64,000 nucleotides of DNA from Acidobacteriota bacterium (lineage in GTDB: Bacteria > Acidobacteriota > Thermoanaerobaculia > Multivoradales > J023): NCBI GenBank assembly GCA_029263395.1, contig JAJCXO010000208.1, positions 1 through 64,000 on the forward strand, read 5' to 3'. A model generated the notes under the pieces. It was not told the origin of the DNA and did not search any database. It was given only the letters and a program-made list of their open reading frames with translations. Each line of letters opens with the position of its first letter. The first letter of the stretch is position 1. The position numbers and the translations under genes are program-made. Below, one piece after another: positions 44,494-52,905 of this stretch.

Positions 44494-47043
44494 TCAGTGA
44501 TACTCGAAGGCGGGGCCGACACGTTGGAAGGCAGCAACCCACTGCCGCAACAGCTCGGGCCTCTGATCGATGAACTCGAGCGCTTGGGCTTGTGGCAACA
44601 TACGCCGCGTGACGTCGCGGTAGAGGCGGGTTCTTTGCTGCCATTCGGCGCGGTTTAGGCGGGGCTGGGGTAGGGTGGTCGGGACGTGTTGACCCATCAG
44701 TAGCAGGTCGATACCTTCGGCTCCCCAAAGCGGATCAGGGACGTCGAAGTTGCGGAGCAGAGATGGGTTGTAGGAGAGCGGGCCGCGTTCTTGAAAGGCG
44801 GTGAGCAATTCGCCGTGGTGCGAGACGTCGACGGCTTGATGGCAGTGACGCCAGAAGGGGGTGTCGAGGCGCCGGTTGAAGCGGTAGTGGAGGGCGAGGA
44901 ACCAGCCGAGGTAATCCCAGAAGGCGCCTACTTTGCGGTTCAGCAGGGTGGCGAGTCCACGTTCGTTACGACGCAGGGGGAAGGCACTCAACAGCAGACC
45001 GATCTGCCGGATCAACATGTGCAGGGCGGTGGATTCGAGGGGCTCGACGAAGCCATAGGCGTTGCCCATGGCGACGACGTTACCTTTCCAGAAATGTTCG
45101 TGGCGGCCGGTGCGGAAGGGAATCAGTCGAGCATCACCCATGTCAGGGTTCATGCGCCGCATTTCGCGCTCGGCGTCCTCAGGACTGAGGAAGTTGGAGC
45201 TGAAAACGTACCCGCGGTGGTCCTCGTGGCGTTGCGGGGTTGACCAACACCAGCCTGCGTTCAGGGTTTGTGCCCTCGTGTAGGGTTGGGCGATACCCTG
45301 GTTGGGAACGCTAGCAGCCAAGGCACAATCGGCGAACAGGCTTTTGTCGTAGCCCCGGAAAGGGGAGCGGAGCGCTTTCTCGATCAACAGCGAGCGGAAG
45401 CCCGAGCAATCGATGTAGAGATCGAAGTCCAGATGGCGACCGTCGTCCGTCACCAGATGGGCGACGGACTCGCCGTCTGCGTCCAGTGCGACGTCGACGA
45501 TTCGGGCGTCGAGGGTGGTGATGCCGAAGTCAGCTGCCTTGCGCCTCAGGAACTGGACGAAGGGTTGGTTGTCGAGGTGGTAGGCGACGTCAACATCGAG
45601 GTGTGAGGGAGCATGTGAGCGCTCGTTGATGCCGATTGTGCCAGCAGTCATGAGCATCGACTGAGGTGAGCACTGCAGTAAATCCCCGTCATAAATCGTC
45701 GGCTCAAGGACGTGGACCGGACCGAAGGGATAGTTGAAGCAGCCCTCCGGCGTGCCCCATTCGAAACGAATCCCGAGCTTTAGGGTCGGTTCCACCTGAT
45801 GGAAGAACTCGACGATGTCGAGTCCGAGGTCGACGTGGAGGAACTGTGGCATCAGCGGAGTGGTGGCTTCGCCGACGCCGATGATCGGCAGGCTGCTCGA
45901 CTCGATGAGGGTGATGTCGAGGTGGGGCAGCTTGCGGCGCAAGGCCATGGCGGTGAGATAGCCGGCGGTCCCTCCACCAACAATGCCGATCCGAGTGCAC
46001 AGAGATGCATCGGCTGGAGGTGTGGCAAGGCGTGGCGTTCGACGGTAGGTCTCGAAAAGCTCGCGACGGACGTTGGCCGCCAAGGGGTGCTCCGAACCGG
46101 CGTCGCTGGGTGCTTCCAACTCGACGGGTTGGCATACTCTGCAACCGGCGACCGGAGTGACGCCGTAGTGGGTCCGTCGGCCGTTGATGCCTAAAAAGTT
46201 GACGCCGAACAAGTCGACGGCGGTCAGCAGCCTAGGTTTGGGACCAGGTCTCGAGTCGGCAAGTGCAAAGCCAGCCCGAGCTTCCGCTGCAACCTCGCGA
46301 GCGAGCAATTCGATGGCAGCGTGGGGGGCTCGACCGGTTCGAAAAGTGGAGATTGCTGTCAGCAACTCGTCCGGCTTGGTTTTTGAGCTCCGCAGTGAGG
46401 CTACTTGGGCGCAAGCGAAACAAGGGCCCTCGCCGGGCACGGTCAAGGGGCCGATTCTCACCCCATCGGGATCGGCGGTGACGAAGAGACTGGCGCGTCT
46501 GGCCCGAACACACGCGCGTTGGATATCGAACAGGGTGGCGTAAGAAGCTTCTTCGAGGGCGCAGATCACCAACCCGGCTGAGTCTGTCTCCAGGGCGTTG
46601 ATCTGGTCGAGCCACAGGTGGTTGTCCAGGCCCAGGAGTGGTGCGGTCATTAAGTCGGCGACACTGTGAGCGAGGGCGCCGTCTCCTAGGATCAGCGCTC
46701 CGGTGTCTGGGGTTGATTCTGCAGCGGTGGTTGGAGTCTTGGTTCTCGCCTCGGGTTCTGCGCTAGGGGCGGTCGCGTTGAAATCCAACAAGATGCCAGT
46801 GAGGCTGCACATCCAGCGATGCAGATCTTCGGTGGCGAAGTGGGGTGCAAGCTGGTCGCAGATCTGCTCTACGGTTTGCTGGCCGTCGATCTGGTCGAGG
46901 ATCGACTCGACGGTGGTGAACTCGAGGCCGCCCAGCAGACGGAGACCTTCACGGCAGCGCACCAGCAAGCGGCCGTCTGCCAGTTGGGCGAGTTGGGCCG
47001 GTAGACGTCGGGGAATATCGTCGGTGCGGAGAGGGCTCGGCAT
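44494..47043 (-). CDS. Fusion of a RiPP E1-like/leader-binding module with a flavin-dependent halogenase
   Basis: The start is placed at ATG 47043 (MPSPLRTDD); the frame is open for 50 more codons, but those overlap the divergent hydrolase gene. Of 849 residues, about 20-90 resemble a PqqD-like winged helix (RCREGLRLLGGLEFTTVESILDQIDG). Residues about 115-305 resemble the ocin-ThiF-like/E1-like protein of azoline RiPP clusters (VGPL-type IGPLTVPGEGPCFAC, with CxxC at 208-211 and 301-304 as a probable zinc site). From about 352 a flavin-dependent halogenase follows: GIVGGGTAG for FAD, IGVGEATTP, Lys426 in LKLGIRFEW at the place of the catalytic Lys, and WCWSTP (602-607) where the family has WxWxIP. 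Substrate could be a carrier-free peptide. Confidence 0.75.
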   Translation of the reverse strand: MPSPLRTDDIPRRLPAQLAQLADGRLLVRCREGLRLLGGLEFTTVESILDQIDGQQTVEQICDQLAPHFATEDLHRWMCSLTGILLDFNATAPSAEPEARTKTPTTAAESTPDTGALILGDGALAHSVADLMTAPLLGLDNHLWLDQINALETDSAGLVICALEEASYATLFDIQRACVRARRASLFVTADPDGVRIGPLTVPGEGPCFACAQVASLRSSKTKPDELLTAISTFRTGRAPHAAIELLAREVAAEARAGFALADSRPGPKPRLLTAVDLFGVNFLGINGRRTHYGVTPVAGCRVCQPVELEAPSDAGSEHPLAANVRRELFETYRRTPRLATPPADASLCTRIGIVGGGTAGYLTAMALRRKLPHLDITLIESSSLPIIGVGEATTPLMPQFLHVDLGLDIVEFFHQVEPTLKLGIRFEWGTPEGCFNYPFGPVHVLEPTIYDGDLLQCSPQSMLMTAGTIGINERSHAPSHLDVDVAYHLDNQPFVQFLRRKAADFGITTLDARIVDVALDADGESVAHLVTDDGRHLDFDLYIDCSGFRSLLIEKALRSPFRGYDKSLFADCALAASVPNQGIAQPYTRAQTLNAGWCWSTPQRHEDHRGYVFSSNFLSPEDAEREMRRMNPDMGDARLIPFRTGRHEHFWKGNVVAMGNAYGFVEPLESTALHMLIRQIGLLLSAFPLRRNERGLATLLNRKVGAFWDYLGWFLALHYRFNRRLDTPFWRHCHQAVDVSHHGELLTAFQERGPLSYNPSLLRNFDVPDPLWGAEGIDLLLMGQHVPTTLPQPRLNRAEWQQRTRLYRDVTRRMLPQAQALEFIDQRPELLRQWVAAFQRVGPAFEYH

Positions 47044-47079
47044 GGCGCTAATTATCTCTTTGTCGCATAAGCTCTGCCG

Positions 47080-47907
47080 ATGGTTCGGCCAGAGGCGAAG
47101 ATTCGGCCAGAGACAGAGCAGACGGTGCAGTTGACCCAAACTCGGGTCCGGTGGCTCGAGTCCGGTGTTGGTGCTCCGTGTCTGTTGTTGCATGGCAACC
47201 CTGACACCGCGGAGCTGTGGCGAGACGTCATGAAGGGGCTAGAACTGCGTCACCGTTGCCTGGCGCCGGACCTGCCAGGCTTCGGCGGCAGCAGCGTGAC
47301 TGGGACCTTCGACTGCAGCCTGGAGAGCATGGCACAGTGGGTTGATGAATGGGTTGTAGCGCTCGGCATCAAGCCGCCGTTCGATTTGGTGGTACATGAC
47401 TTTGGTGGACCGTATGGTTTGTCTTGGGCGATCCGTCATCCCCACAAGGTGCGCCGGATCGCGATCCTGGACTCGTTGTATTTTGCTGACTATCGCTGGC
47501 ACGCCTGGGCACGTATTTGGCGTACGCCGATGTTGGGCGAGCTCAGCCTGTGGCTGATGAATCGCTGGATATTCCACTGGGAGCTGCGGCGTGGTGGTCC
47601 GCGGCTGCCGTCGACTCACATACTGGAAACGTATCAAGGGTTGACTCCGGAGATGAAGCGGATGGTCCTGCAGCTTTATCGGGCGACGGATTCTGACAAG
47701 TTTGCTGGTTGGGAAGAAGCGATGCTCGCTTTGACCTCCAGGGTGCCCAGCTGTGTGATGTGGGGGGCGAAGGATCCCTACATTCCAGTGCGGTACGCCA
47801 AACGTTGGGGAACGGAGCGGGTCCGAATCTTCCCAGAGTGCGGTCATTGGTTGCCGATGGAAGCGCCTGCGGAGGTGGCTTCTGAACTGTTAGACTTTTT
47901 GGCCTGA
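47080..47907 (+). CDS. Alpha/beta hydrolase with Asp nucleophile (haloalkane dehalogenase/epoxide hydrolase-like)
   Basis: The 275-residue protein has LLLHGNPDT (oxyanion side, Asn40), a nucleophile elbow VVHDFGGPYG with Asp107 instead of Ser, a WGAKDPYIP acid segment and CGHWLP His. The HGN and HDxGG pattern is that of haloalkane dehalogenases. Dehalogenases use Asn40-like and the Trp after the nucleophile to hold halide; here that Trp is Phe, so activity on haloalkanes is uncertain. It is divergent from the halogenase fusion (36-base gap), which makes a related substrate plausible. No signal peptide. Confidence 0.75.
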   Translation: MVRPEAKIRPETEQTVQLTQTRVRWLESGVGAPCLLLHGNPDTAELWRDVMKGLELRHRCLAPDLPGFGGSSVTGTFDCSLESMAQWVDEWVVALGIKPPFDLVVHDFGGPYGLSWAIRHPHKVRRIAILDSLYFADYRWHAWARIWRTPMLGELSLWLMNRWIFHWELRRGGPRLPSTHILETYQGLTPEMKRMVLQLYRATDSDKFAGWEEAMLALTSRVPSCVMWGAKDPYIPVRYAKRWGTERVRIFPECGHWLPMEAPAEVASELLDFLA

Positions 47908-47939
47908 GATCCACTCCAGTCTAGAAGGGACCCAATTTC

Positions 47940-48395
47940 ATGTCGCGTAAGACCTTTAGTATATGGCTGTTGATTAGCCTCATCGTTGGTGTTGGCCTTG
48001 GCGGTTATTTGGCGTTCGAATGGAAAGATCGAGAGATGGAGCGTCGCGTGGCGGAGGCGATCAAAACCGAACAAGATCGTCAAGGGCCGCTACGAGACGA
48101 AGTTGATTCCCTCCGGGAAGAGGTTGAACGCAAGCGACTGTTGCTCGAGTTGTCGGCAATTGCCGTCGAGGTTGATCACAACAATTTCGGCTTGGCGCAA
48201 GAACGTCTGATTCGATTGGGTGAGGAGTTGACGAGCCTGGCGACCCGAATGGGTAGCTCTCGGGCTGCGGCGATCCAGGCCGTCCTCGTTCGACAGCAAG
48301 AGATCGTTCAGCGTCTAGAAGCGCTCGATGCGCAAGCGGCAACCGATCTGCACCAACTGTTTGGCGACCTTCAGCGTGCCCTCGAAGCTAGTTAG
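47940..48395 (+). CDS. Membrane-anchored coiled-coil protein
   Basis: The 151-residue product has one N-terminal transmembrane helix (about 8-27, IWLLISLIVGVGLGGYLAF). A charged coiled coil follows (about 30-75: EAIKTEQDRQGPLRDEVDSLREEVERKR), then two more helices. No known family is recognised. It lies 32 bases downstream of the hydrolase on the same strand and may be cotranscribed. Its stop codon coincides with the left end of a dispersed 200-bp repeat. Confidence 0.55.
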   Translation: MSRKTFSIWLLISLIVGVGLGGYLAFEWKDREMERRVAEAIKTEQDRQGPLRDEVDSLREEVERKRLLLELSAIAVEVDHNNFGLAQERLIRLGEELTSLATRMGSSRAAAIQAVLVRQQEIVQRLEALDAQAATDLHQLFGDLQRALEAS

Positions 48396-48592
48396 ATCCC
48401 TTCCCGTTTTGCCGTTTTCGGTTCGGTGAGAGAGGTCTTGTGGAGCGAGCAAGCAGCGAGCATGTTTGAGCTTCGCATCTGTTGTCATCTCGTATCCGAT
48501 AGCACAAAAAGGACTTAGGCATACTGCAAGAGATCCGGCGAGTTCTGGAGCTGCTGCGCAGTCCGCAAGACCGACCGAGTTCTCGATGCGTG
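48393..48592. repeat. Dispersed intergenic repeat of about 200 bp, copy 1
   Basis: It is near-identical to 55720-55925 over its length (shared blocks ccgttttgccgtttt, gaggtcttgtggagcgagc, tgtttgagcttcgca, ctcgtatccgat, gcaagagatccggcg, ggagctgctgcgcag, ccgcaagaccgaccgag). Frames differ between copies, so it is not a conserved gene. It could be a non-autonomous element or a structured RNA. Confidence 0.75.
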
Positions 48593-48619
48593 ACACCTCA
48601 AATGTACCGAGCGCCGCCC

Positions 48620-51355
48620 TTAGTTGTTGTTGCCGACAATGGCTCGGAAACGTGGGTTGTTTCGCAAGGGGTCCCAGGCCGGGTCGATCCGTAGCAGGGG
48701 TACCGAAATCTCGGAGGGGATCGACAACAGGTATTCGATTTGATCGAGGGCGGCGTCTTGTTCGCCGATCATGGTGTAGATCTTCGCTAGATGATCGATG
48801 AAACGTGGCCCGATAAAGGCGTCGCTCGAGACCGGATAGTGCTCGATAGCCAACAACGCTTCGCGGGTCGCATCCTCGTTGCGGCCGAGCCCGGCGTAGG
48901 TCAAACCGAGGGTGATACGCAGCCGTGAGTCGAGCTTGTCGTCGGGTAGCAGGCGCTCGAGCCGCAGGCGTGCATTCTCGAAGAAATGCCTGGCAACTTC
49001 ATGTTCTTCGAGATGGCGATACGCTAGCGCTTGCAACAGCTCGCGGGGGTACGACGCTGCCTCGACACCGATCAGCCTGGCCTGCGTGTTGCGACCTAGT
49101 TTTTGTAGGGCGGCATCAAAGTCTCGGTCGAGCAACTCGAGGCGAAACCAGGCTAATAAAGAACTGGTGGTGTTCTGGCGGGGCATCGAGTCGAGCACGC
49201 TGCGTGCCGCTGCAGTATCGCCGCGCCACAACAAGTAATTGCGAGCGCGGCTTTGATAAGGGGCGGGCTGATCCGGCGTCAGTGAGATCGCCAGACGATA
49301 GAAACGGTCGGCTTCTTCGTAGTGTCTGATGGTGGTGTAGGTCTGAGCGAGCTCAGCGGCGATCCAATCGCTTTGAGGTTGGATCTCGAGAGCTCGTTCG
49401 AGGTTGGCAGCGGCTTCCACGAACAGCCCTTGACGACGCCAAATGTAGGCGATTCCTTCGAGCAATTGGCTGTCGTTGGGCAGCGCACGAGCGGCGATGT
49501 CGAATTCCTGGAGTGCCGCTTCGTAGTCGCGATGACCACGGTAGTAGTAATAGGCGAGGGCGCGATGGCCTTCAGGTAGTTTCGGGTCGATGGCAAGGGC
49601 TCGCTCGGCGGCGAGGCGAGCAGACTCGCGGCGCTCGGAACTGCGGTCGATGATCCAGTGATACATCAACGAATGGGCTTCCGAAAGCTCAGCATAGGCG
49701 AGGGCGAAGCCCGGGTCGAGCTCCACCGCACGTTGAAACATCTGTACTGCCAGCGTCCAAGTCTCGCGATCAGGCTCGCGCCGACTGGCGTAGTCGAGGC
49801 CGCGCATGTAAGCCTGGTAGGCCTCGAGATGTTGGGTCGGTCGGGCGGTCAGCGCCGCGGCCTCTGGTTCTAGCAGGACGATATCGAGTTGATGGATCAC
49901 CTCAGACGCGATTTCCGACTGCACTGCAAAGATGTCGTCGATGACCCGATCGTAGCTTTCTGACCAGATTTGAGAGTCGTCGGCGACCCGGATCAGCTGT
50001 GGCGTCACCCGGACGCGACTTTCACCGTCCTCGCTGGTACTCCACCGCACCGCACCATCCAACAGGTAGTCGATCCCCAGATCTTGGCCGATCTCTTGGA
50101 TGGTTTTGTTGGTACGGTCATATTGCAAGGCGGTGGTGCGTGAGATCACCTTGAGCGCACTCACTGAGGCCAGACGACTGGTGATTTCTTCACTGACGCC
50201 AGCGGCGAAGTAGGCGTGTTCTGCCGGGCCCAGATTCTCGAGCGGCAAGATGACGATCCGCTTGAGCTCCGGCACCTCGGCCTGACTCGTCCCCTCGGTG
50301 ATGACCGGTGGGTCGGTGCTGCCGCCCCCAGTTCGCAGCCATACCAAGGCGGCGATCACCGCCGCGACAAGAAAAGTGGCTAGGCCAGCGATCCATCGTT
50401 CGTTGTCGCGGCGGCGAGGTAGGACCCGCGAGATGTCAGTGCGGGTGGTCGATAACGAACCGCTCGGTATCTCGCCGCTACGTGCTTCGTCGGTCAGCAT
50501 CTCGCGCTGTAGCTCTTCGAGCTCATTGCGCAAATCGAGGGCGGTCTGGAATCGGCGTTTGGGGTCTTTTTCGAGACAATGTCGGATGATCCGGCCGAGG
50601 TGCCGTGGCAGATACACGTTGAACGAGGTGACCTGGGGTGGTTTGTCGCGCAAGATCGACGATGCGAGATCACCCCAGGTTTTGCCTTCGAACGGCCGGC
50701 GACCCGTGGCCATTTCGTAGAGGATGATGCCGAGAGAAAAAAGGTCACTCCGTCGGTCAACCGTGTCACCCTGCAATTGTTCCGGCGACATGTAGGGCAC
50801 CGTGCCCATCATTTGACCGTCTTGGGTTTCTGGCTGGCCGACCTGGATGGCTGATGCTGGCGTGCTGACCGCACTGTCGTAGCGCTTGGCGAGACCAAAG
50901 TCGAGGATTTTTACCCGACCGTCGGCGGTCACCATGATGTTGGCGGGCTTCAAGTCACGGTGGACAATGCCCTGGGCATGGGCGGCGGCAAGCGCGTCAG
51001 CAAGCGGGATGGCAAGCTTGAAGATCTGCTCCGGTGTCATACCCACCGACGGGATGATTTTGTCGAGGGTTTTGCCTTCGACCAACTCCATGATCAGGAA
51101 GTGCGAGCCTGCTTCCTCTTCGATGGCGAAGATCGTGACGATATTGGGATGGTTGAGCTTGGCGAGGACCTGAGCTTCCCACCGAAACCGCCGATATCGA
51201 TCGGGATCTGCTGCCCATTCCGGAGTCAGGGCCTTAATCGCTACTTTTCGCTGTAGCTTGAGGTCCTCAGCCAGGAATACCGTGCCCATGCCGCCGGCAC
51301 TGAGCTTGGAAATGACCTGGTAGTTAGAAAGACTGGGGGCGACCGGTTCAACCAT
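48620..51355 (-). CDS. Transmembrane Ser/Thr protein kinase with FlgO-like domain and TPRs
   Basis: The start is placed at ATG 51355 (MVEPVAPSLSNYQV), just before the kinase domain. Of 911 residues, the first 270 form a Hanks-type kinase: Gly loop LSAGGMGTVFLA, VAIKAL Lys, HRDLKPANI, DFGLA and MSPEQL. A transmembrane helix follows at about 315-335 (WIAGLATFLVAAVIAALVWL). Beyond it, an extracytoplasmic part starts with a TolB/FlgO-like module (RIVILPLENLGPAEHAYFAAGVSEEITSRLASVSALKVISRTT) and then many TPR units (about 490-890). This architecture is common in Acidobacteriota and Myxococcota. The sensor and substrates are unknown. Confidence 0.9.
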   Translation of the reverse strand: MVEPVAPSLSNYQVISKLSAGGMGTVFLAEDLKLQRKVAIKALTPEWAADPDRYRRFRWEAQVLAKLNHPNIVTIFAIEEEAGSHFLIMELVEGKTLDKIIPSVGMTPEQIFKLAIPLADALAAAHAQGIVHRDLKPANIMVTADGRVKILDFGLAKRYDSAVSTPASAIQVGQPETQDGQMMGTVPYMSPEQLQGDTVDRRSDLFSLGIILYEMATGRRPFEGKTWGDLASSILRDKPPQVTSFNVYLPRHLGRIIRHCLEKDPKRRFQTALDLRNELEELQREMLTDEARSGEIPSGSLSTTRTDISRVLPRRRDNERWIAGLATFLVAAVIAALVWLRTGGGSTDPPVITEGTSQAEVPELKRIVILPLENLGPAEHAYFAAGVSEEITSRLASVSALKVISRTTALQYDRTNKTIQEIGQDLGIDYLLDGAVRWSTSEDGESRVRVTPQLIRVADDSQIWSESYDRVIDDIFAVQSEIASEVIHQLDIVLLEPEAAALTARPTQHLEAYQAYMRGLDYASRREPDRETWTLAVQMFQRAVELDPGFALAYAELSEAHSLMYHWIIDRSSERRESARLAAERALAIDPKLPEGHRALAYYYYRGHRDYEAALQEFDIAARALPNDSQLLEGIAYIWRRQGLFVEAAANLERALEIQPQSDWIAAELAQTYTTIRHYEEADRFYRLAISLTPDQPAPYQSRARNYLLWRGDTAAARSVLDSMPRQNTTSSLLAWFRLELLDRDFDAALQKLGRNTQARLIGVEAASYPRELLQALAYRHLEEHEVARHFFENARLRLERLLPDDKLDSRLRITLGLTYAGLGRNEDATREALLAIEHYPVSSDAFIGPRFIDHLAKIYTMIGEQDAALDQIEYLLSIPSEISVPLLRIDPAWDPLRNNPRFRAIVGNNN

Positions 51356-51486
51356 CTCGGGCTCCGTGGCGCCATGATAGCGCAGCCCGCACGTCAACAC
51401 GCACGAGTCGAGGGTTCGCCTACCCTAGATTGCCTCCAGGGTTCGGCAGAGATTGATTCGCCGAGTTTACAGCGCGACCGGTCGAG

Positions 51487-51565
51487 GTCGTCGAATACAG
51501 TCTGTCGTCGAATACAGTCTGTCGGCAGATACGGTCTGTCGTCGAATACAGTCTGTCGGCAGAGG
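51487..51565. repeat. 17-bp tandem repeats
   Basis: The unit gtcgtcgaatacagtct occurs about four and a half times, one copy diverged (gtcggcagatacggtct). It lies between the kinase gene and the TPR gene. Confidence 0.8.
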
Positions 51566-51595
51566 CATGGTGAAATCCGCCGCCAGCCCGTAACC

Positions 51596-52687
51596 TCAAG
51601 GGCGCATCATTGGCCGTGCGCGAGCCCGCAGGACACTCTTGATCGAGCTCAAAACTTCCAAGCTCAGGGCTTCTGCAATCGCACGACGGTGAAACAGGCG
51701 CAACCCCGCCAGCGCGTCCTGGTCCTCTTGGACTTGTTGAAAAATCGGTAGCAGTTCGGTGGCCAATGCACAGACGTCGCTATTGCGCGATTGTTTGAGA
51801 TACACCCCCGCCAAGTCGAGCGAGGCGAGGGCATAGTCACTGAGGGTTCGGTGCTCGAGCAAACGCAGTCGCACGGTCTGCAAAAAATGCTCCGCTTCCG
51901 ACAGCATGCCTTGCTTTTCGAGAATGCGACCTTCGGCCCACAGCAGCTTGATTTGTGAGAACGAAGATTCCGGCTCTTCGTTGATTTGCTGCGCGTAACG
52001 CAGCCAGTAGAGCGCCTCGATCGGATTCGACTCACGATCGTCAGCCAAGGCGACCGCCAGATTGTGCGCGGCCAGATAATAGTAGGCGGGGTTTTGCTGG
52101 CGGTCGATCAGTGACATCGCCTCAAAAAGATCTGTTGCTGCCTTGAAGGGTTCGTTGGAACGGATCGCCAACACCCCGCGATCTACCAGGGCACAGCCCC
52201 AGAGATGGTGTTGCCGAAGCTCTTTGTAGATCTCGATCGCCATCGAGGCATAACGGTCGGCTTGCTCGAAACGGCTCTGATCGCGTCGTAGGTAAACCAA
52301 ACACTGAAGTAGGTCGGCCCGCGCCAGGTCGTCAGCGTCTTCGAGATACAGAAACCGTGCAATTTGGCAGGTGGCGTCCGCCGCCCCGAAGTCGGATACC
52401 CCGCGTTGAGCGTTAGCTGCGACGGCCAGTGCGTGTACTTGTAGCGAGCACCAGCTGCGCAAGCTGTCACACGCTTGTTTGGAAATCTTCTGGGCTAGCG
52501 CTGTCGCAACCCGAGCCACCAACAGGCCGGCCTGCGGATCGTGCTGTCGAATCTCTTTGCAGCGTTCTAGGTATTGAAGGCAGAAGGGGAGGTTGTGATA
52601 ACGCGAGTCCTCGAGGACATCCGAAGCTCGAGCGGGCAGATCGAGGGTATCCAGCAAACGCTGGGCACTGTGATCGGCATCCGTCAT
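51596..52687 (-). CDS. TPR-type helical repeat protein
   Basis: The ATG at 52687 follows AGGAGGG. The 363-residue protein has no signal peptide and consists of helical hairpins throughout (RYASMAIEIYKELRQHHLWGCAL, LAAHNLAVALADDRESNPIEALYWLRYAQQ, WAEGRILEKQGMLSEAEHFLQTVRLRLLEH). This resembles the C-terminal part of the protein at 39714-41027 and the TPR regulators common in kinase-rich genomes. It lies immediately upstream, in transcription sense, of the kinase gene and may be cotranscribed with it, although tandem repeats separate them. Confidence 0.65.
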   Translation of the reverse strand: MTDADHSAQRLLDTLDLPARASDVLEDSRYHNLPFCLQYLERCKEIRQHDPQAGLLVARVATALAQKISKQACDSLRSWCSLQVHALAVAANAQRGVSDFGAADATCQIARFLYLEDADDLARADLLQCLVYLRRDQSRFEQADRYASMAIEIYKELRQHHLWGCALVDRGVLAIRSNEPFKAATDLFEAMSLIDRQQNPAYYYLAAHNLAVALADDRESNPIEALYWLRYAQQINEEPESSFSQIKLLWAEGRILEKQGMLSEAEHFLQTVRLRLLEHRTLSDYALASLDLAGVYLKQSRNSDVCALATELLPIFQQVQEDQDALAGLRLFHRRAIAEALSLEVLSSIKSVLRARARPMMRP

Positions 52688-52761
52688 AGTTGGCCCTCCT
52701 GTCTGTCGCGAGGGTTGCACCAATCGATTCCTCGAACACGAAGATCCACTAGAAGCCTCTG

Positions 52762-52810
52762 TGATTGCAGGAAACTGTCTGATTGCAGGAAACTGCCTGA
52801 GAATCAGGCA
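52762..52810. repeat. Tandem 18-bp duplication followed by a hairpin
   Basis: tgattgcaggaaactg(t/c)c is repeated twice (52762-52797), then a perfect 7-bp stem TGCCTGA/TCAGGCA with loop GAA (52794-52810). It is probably a transcription end signal for the upstream minus-strand gene, but no T run follows. Confidence 0.55.
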
Positions 52811-52905
52811 GGCACACGGAAAAAAGGGAATACCCCTACTTTAGCAACGAAGATCCTCTTTAGGGAGCCTCTTCTATGCCAATCTGGCAGATCGGGCGCG
52901 GTAGG

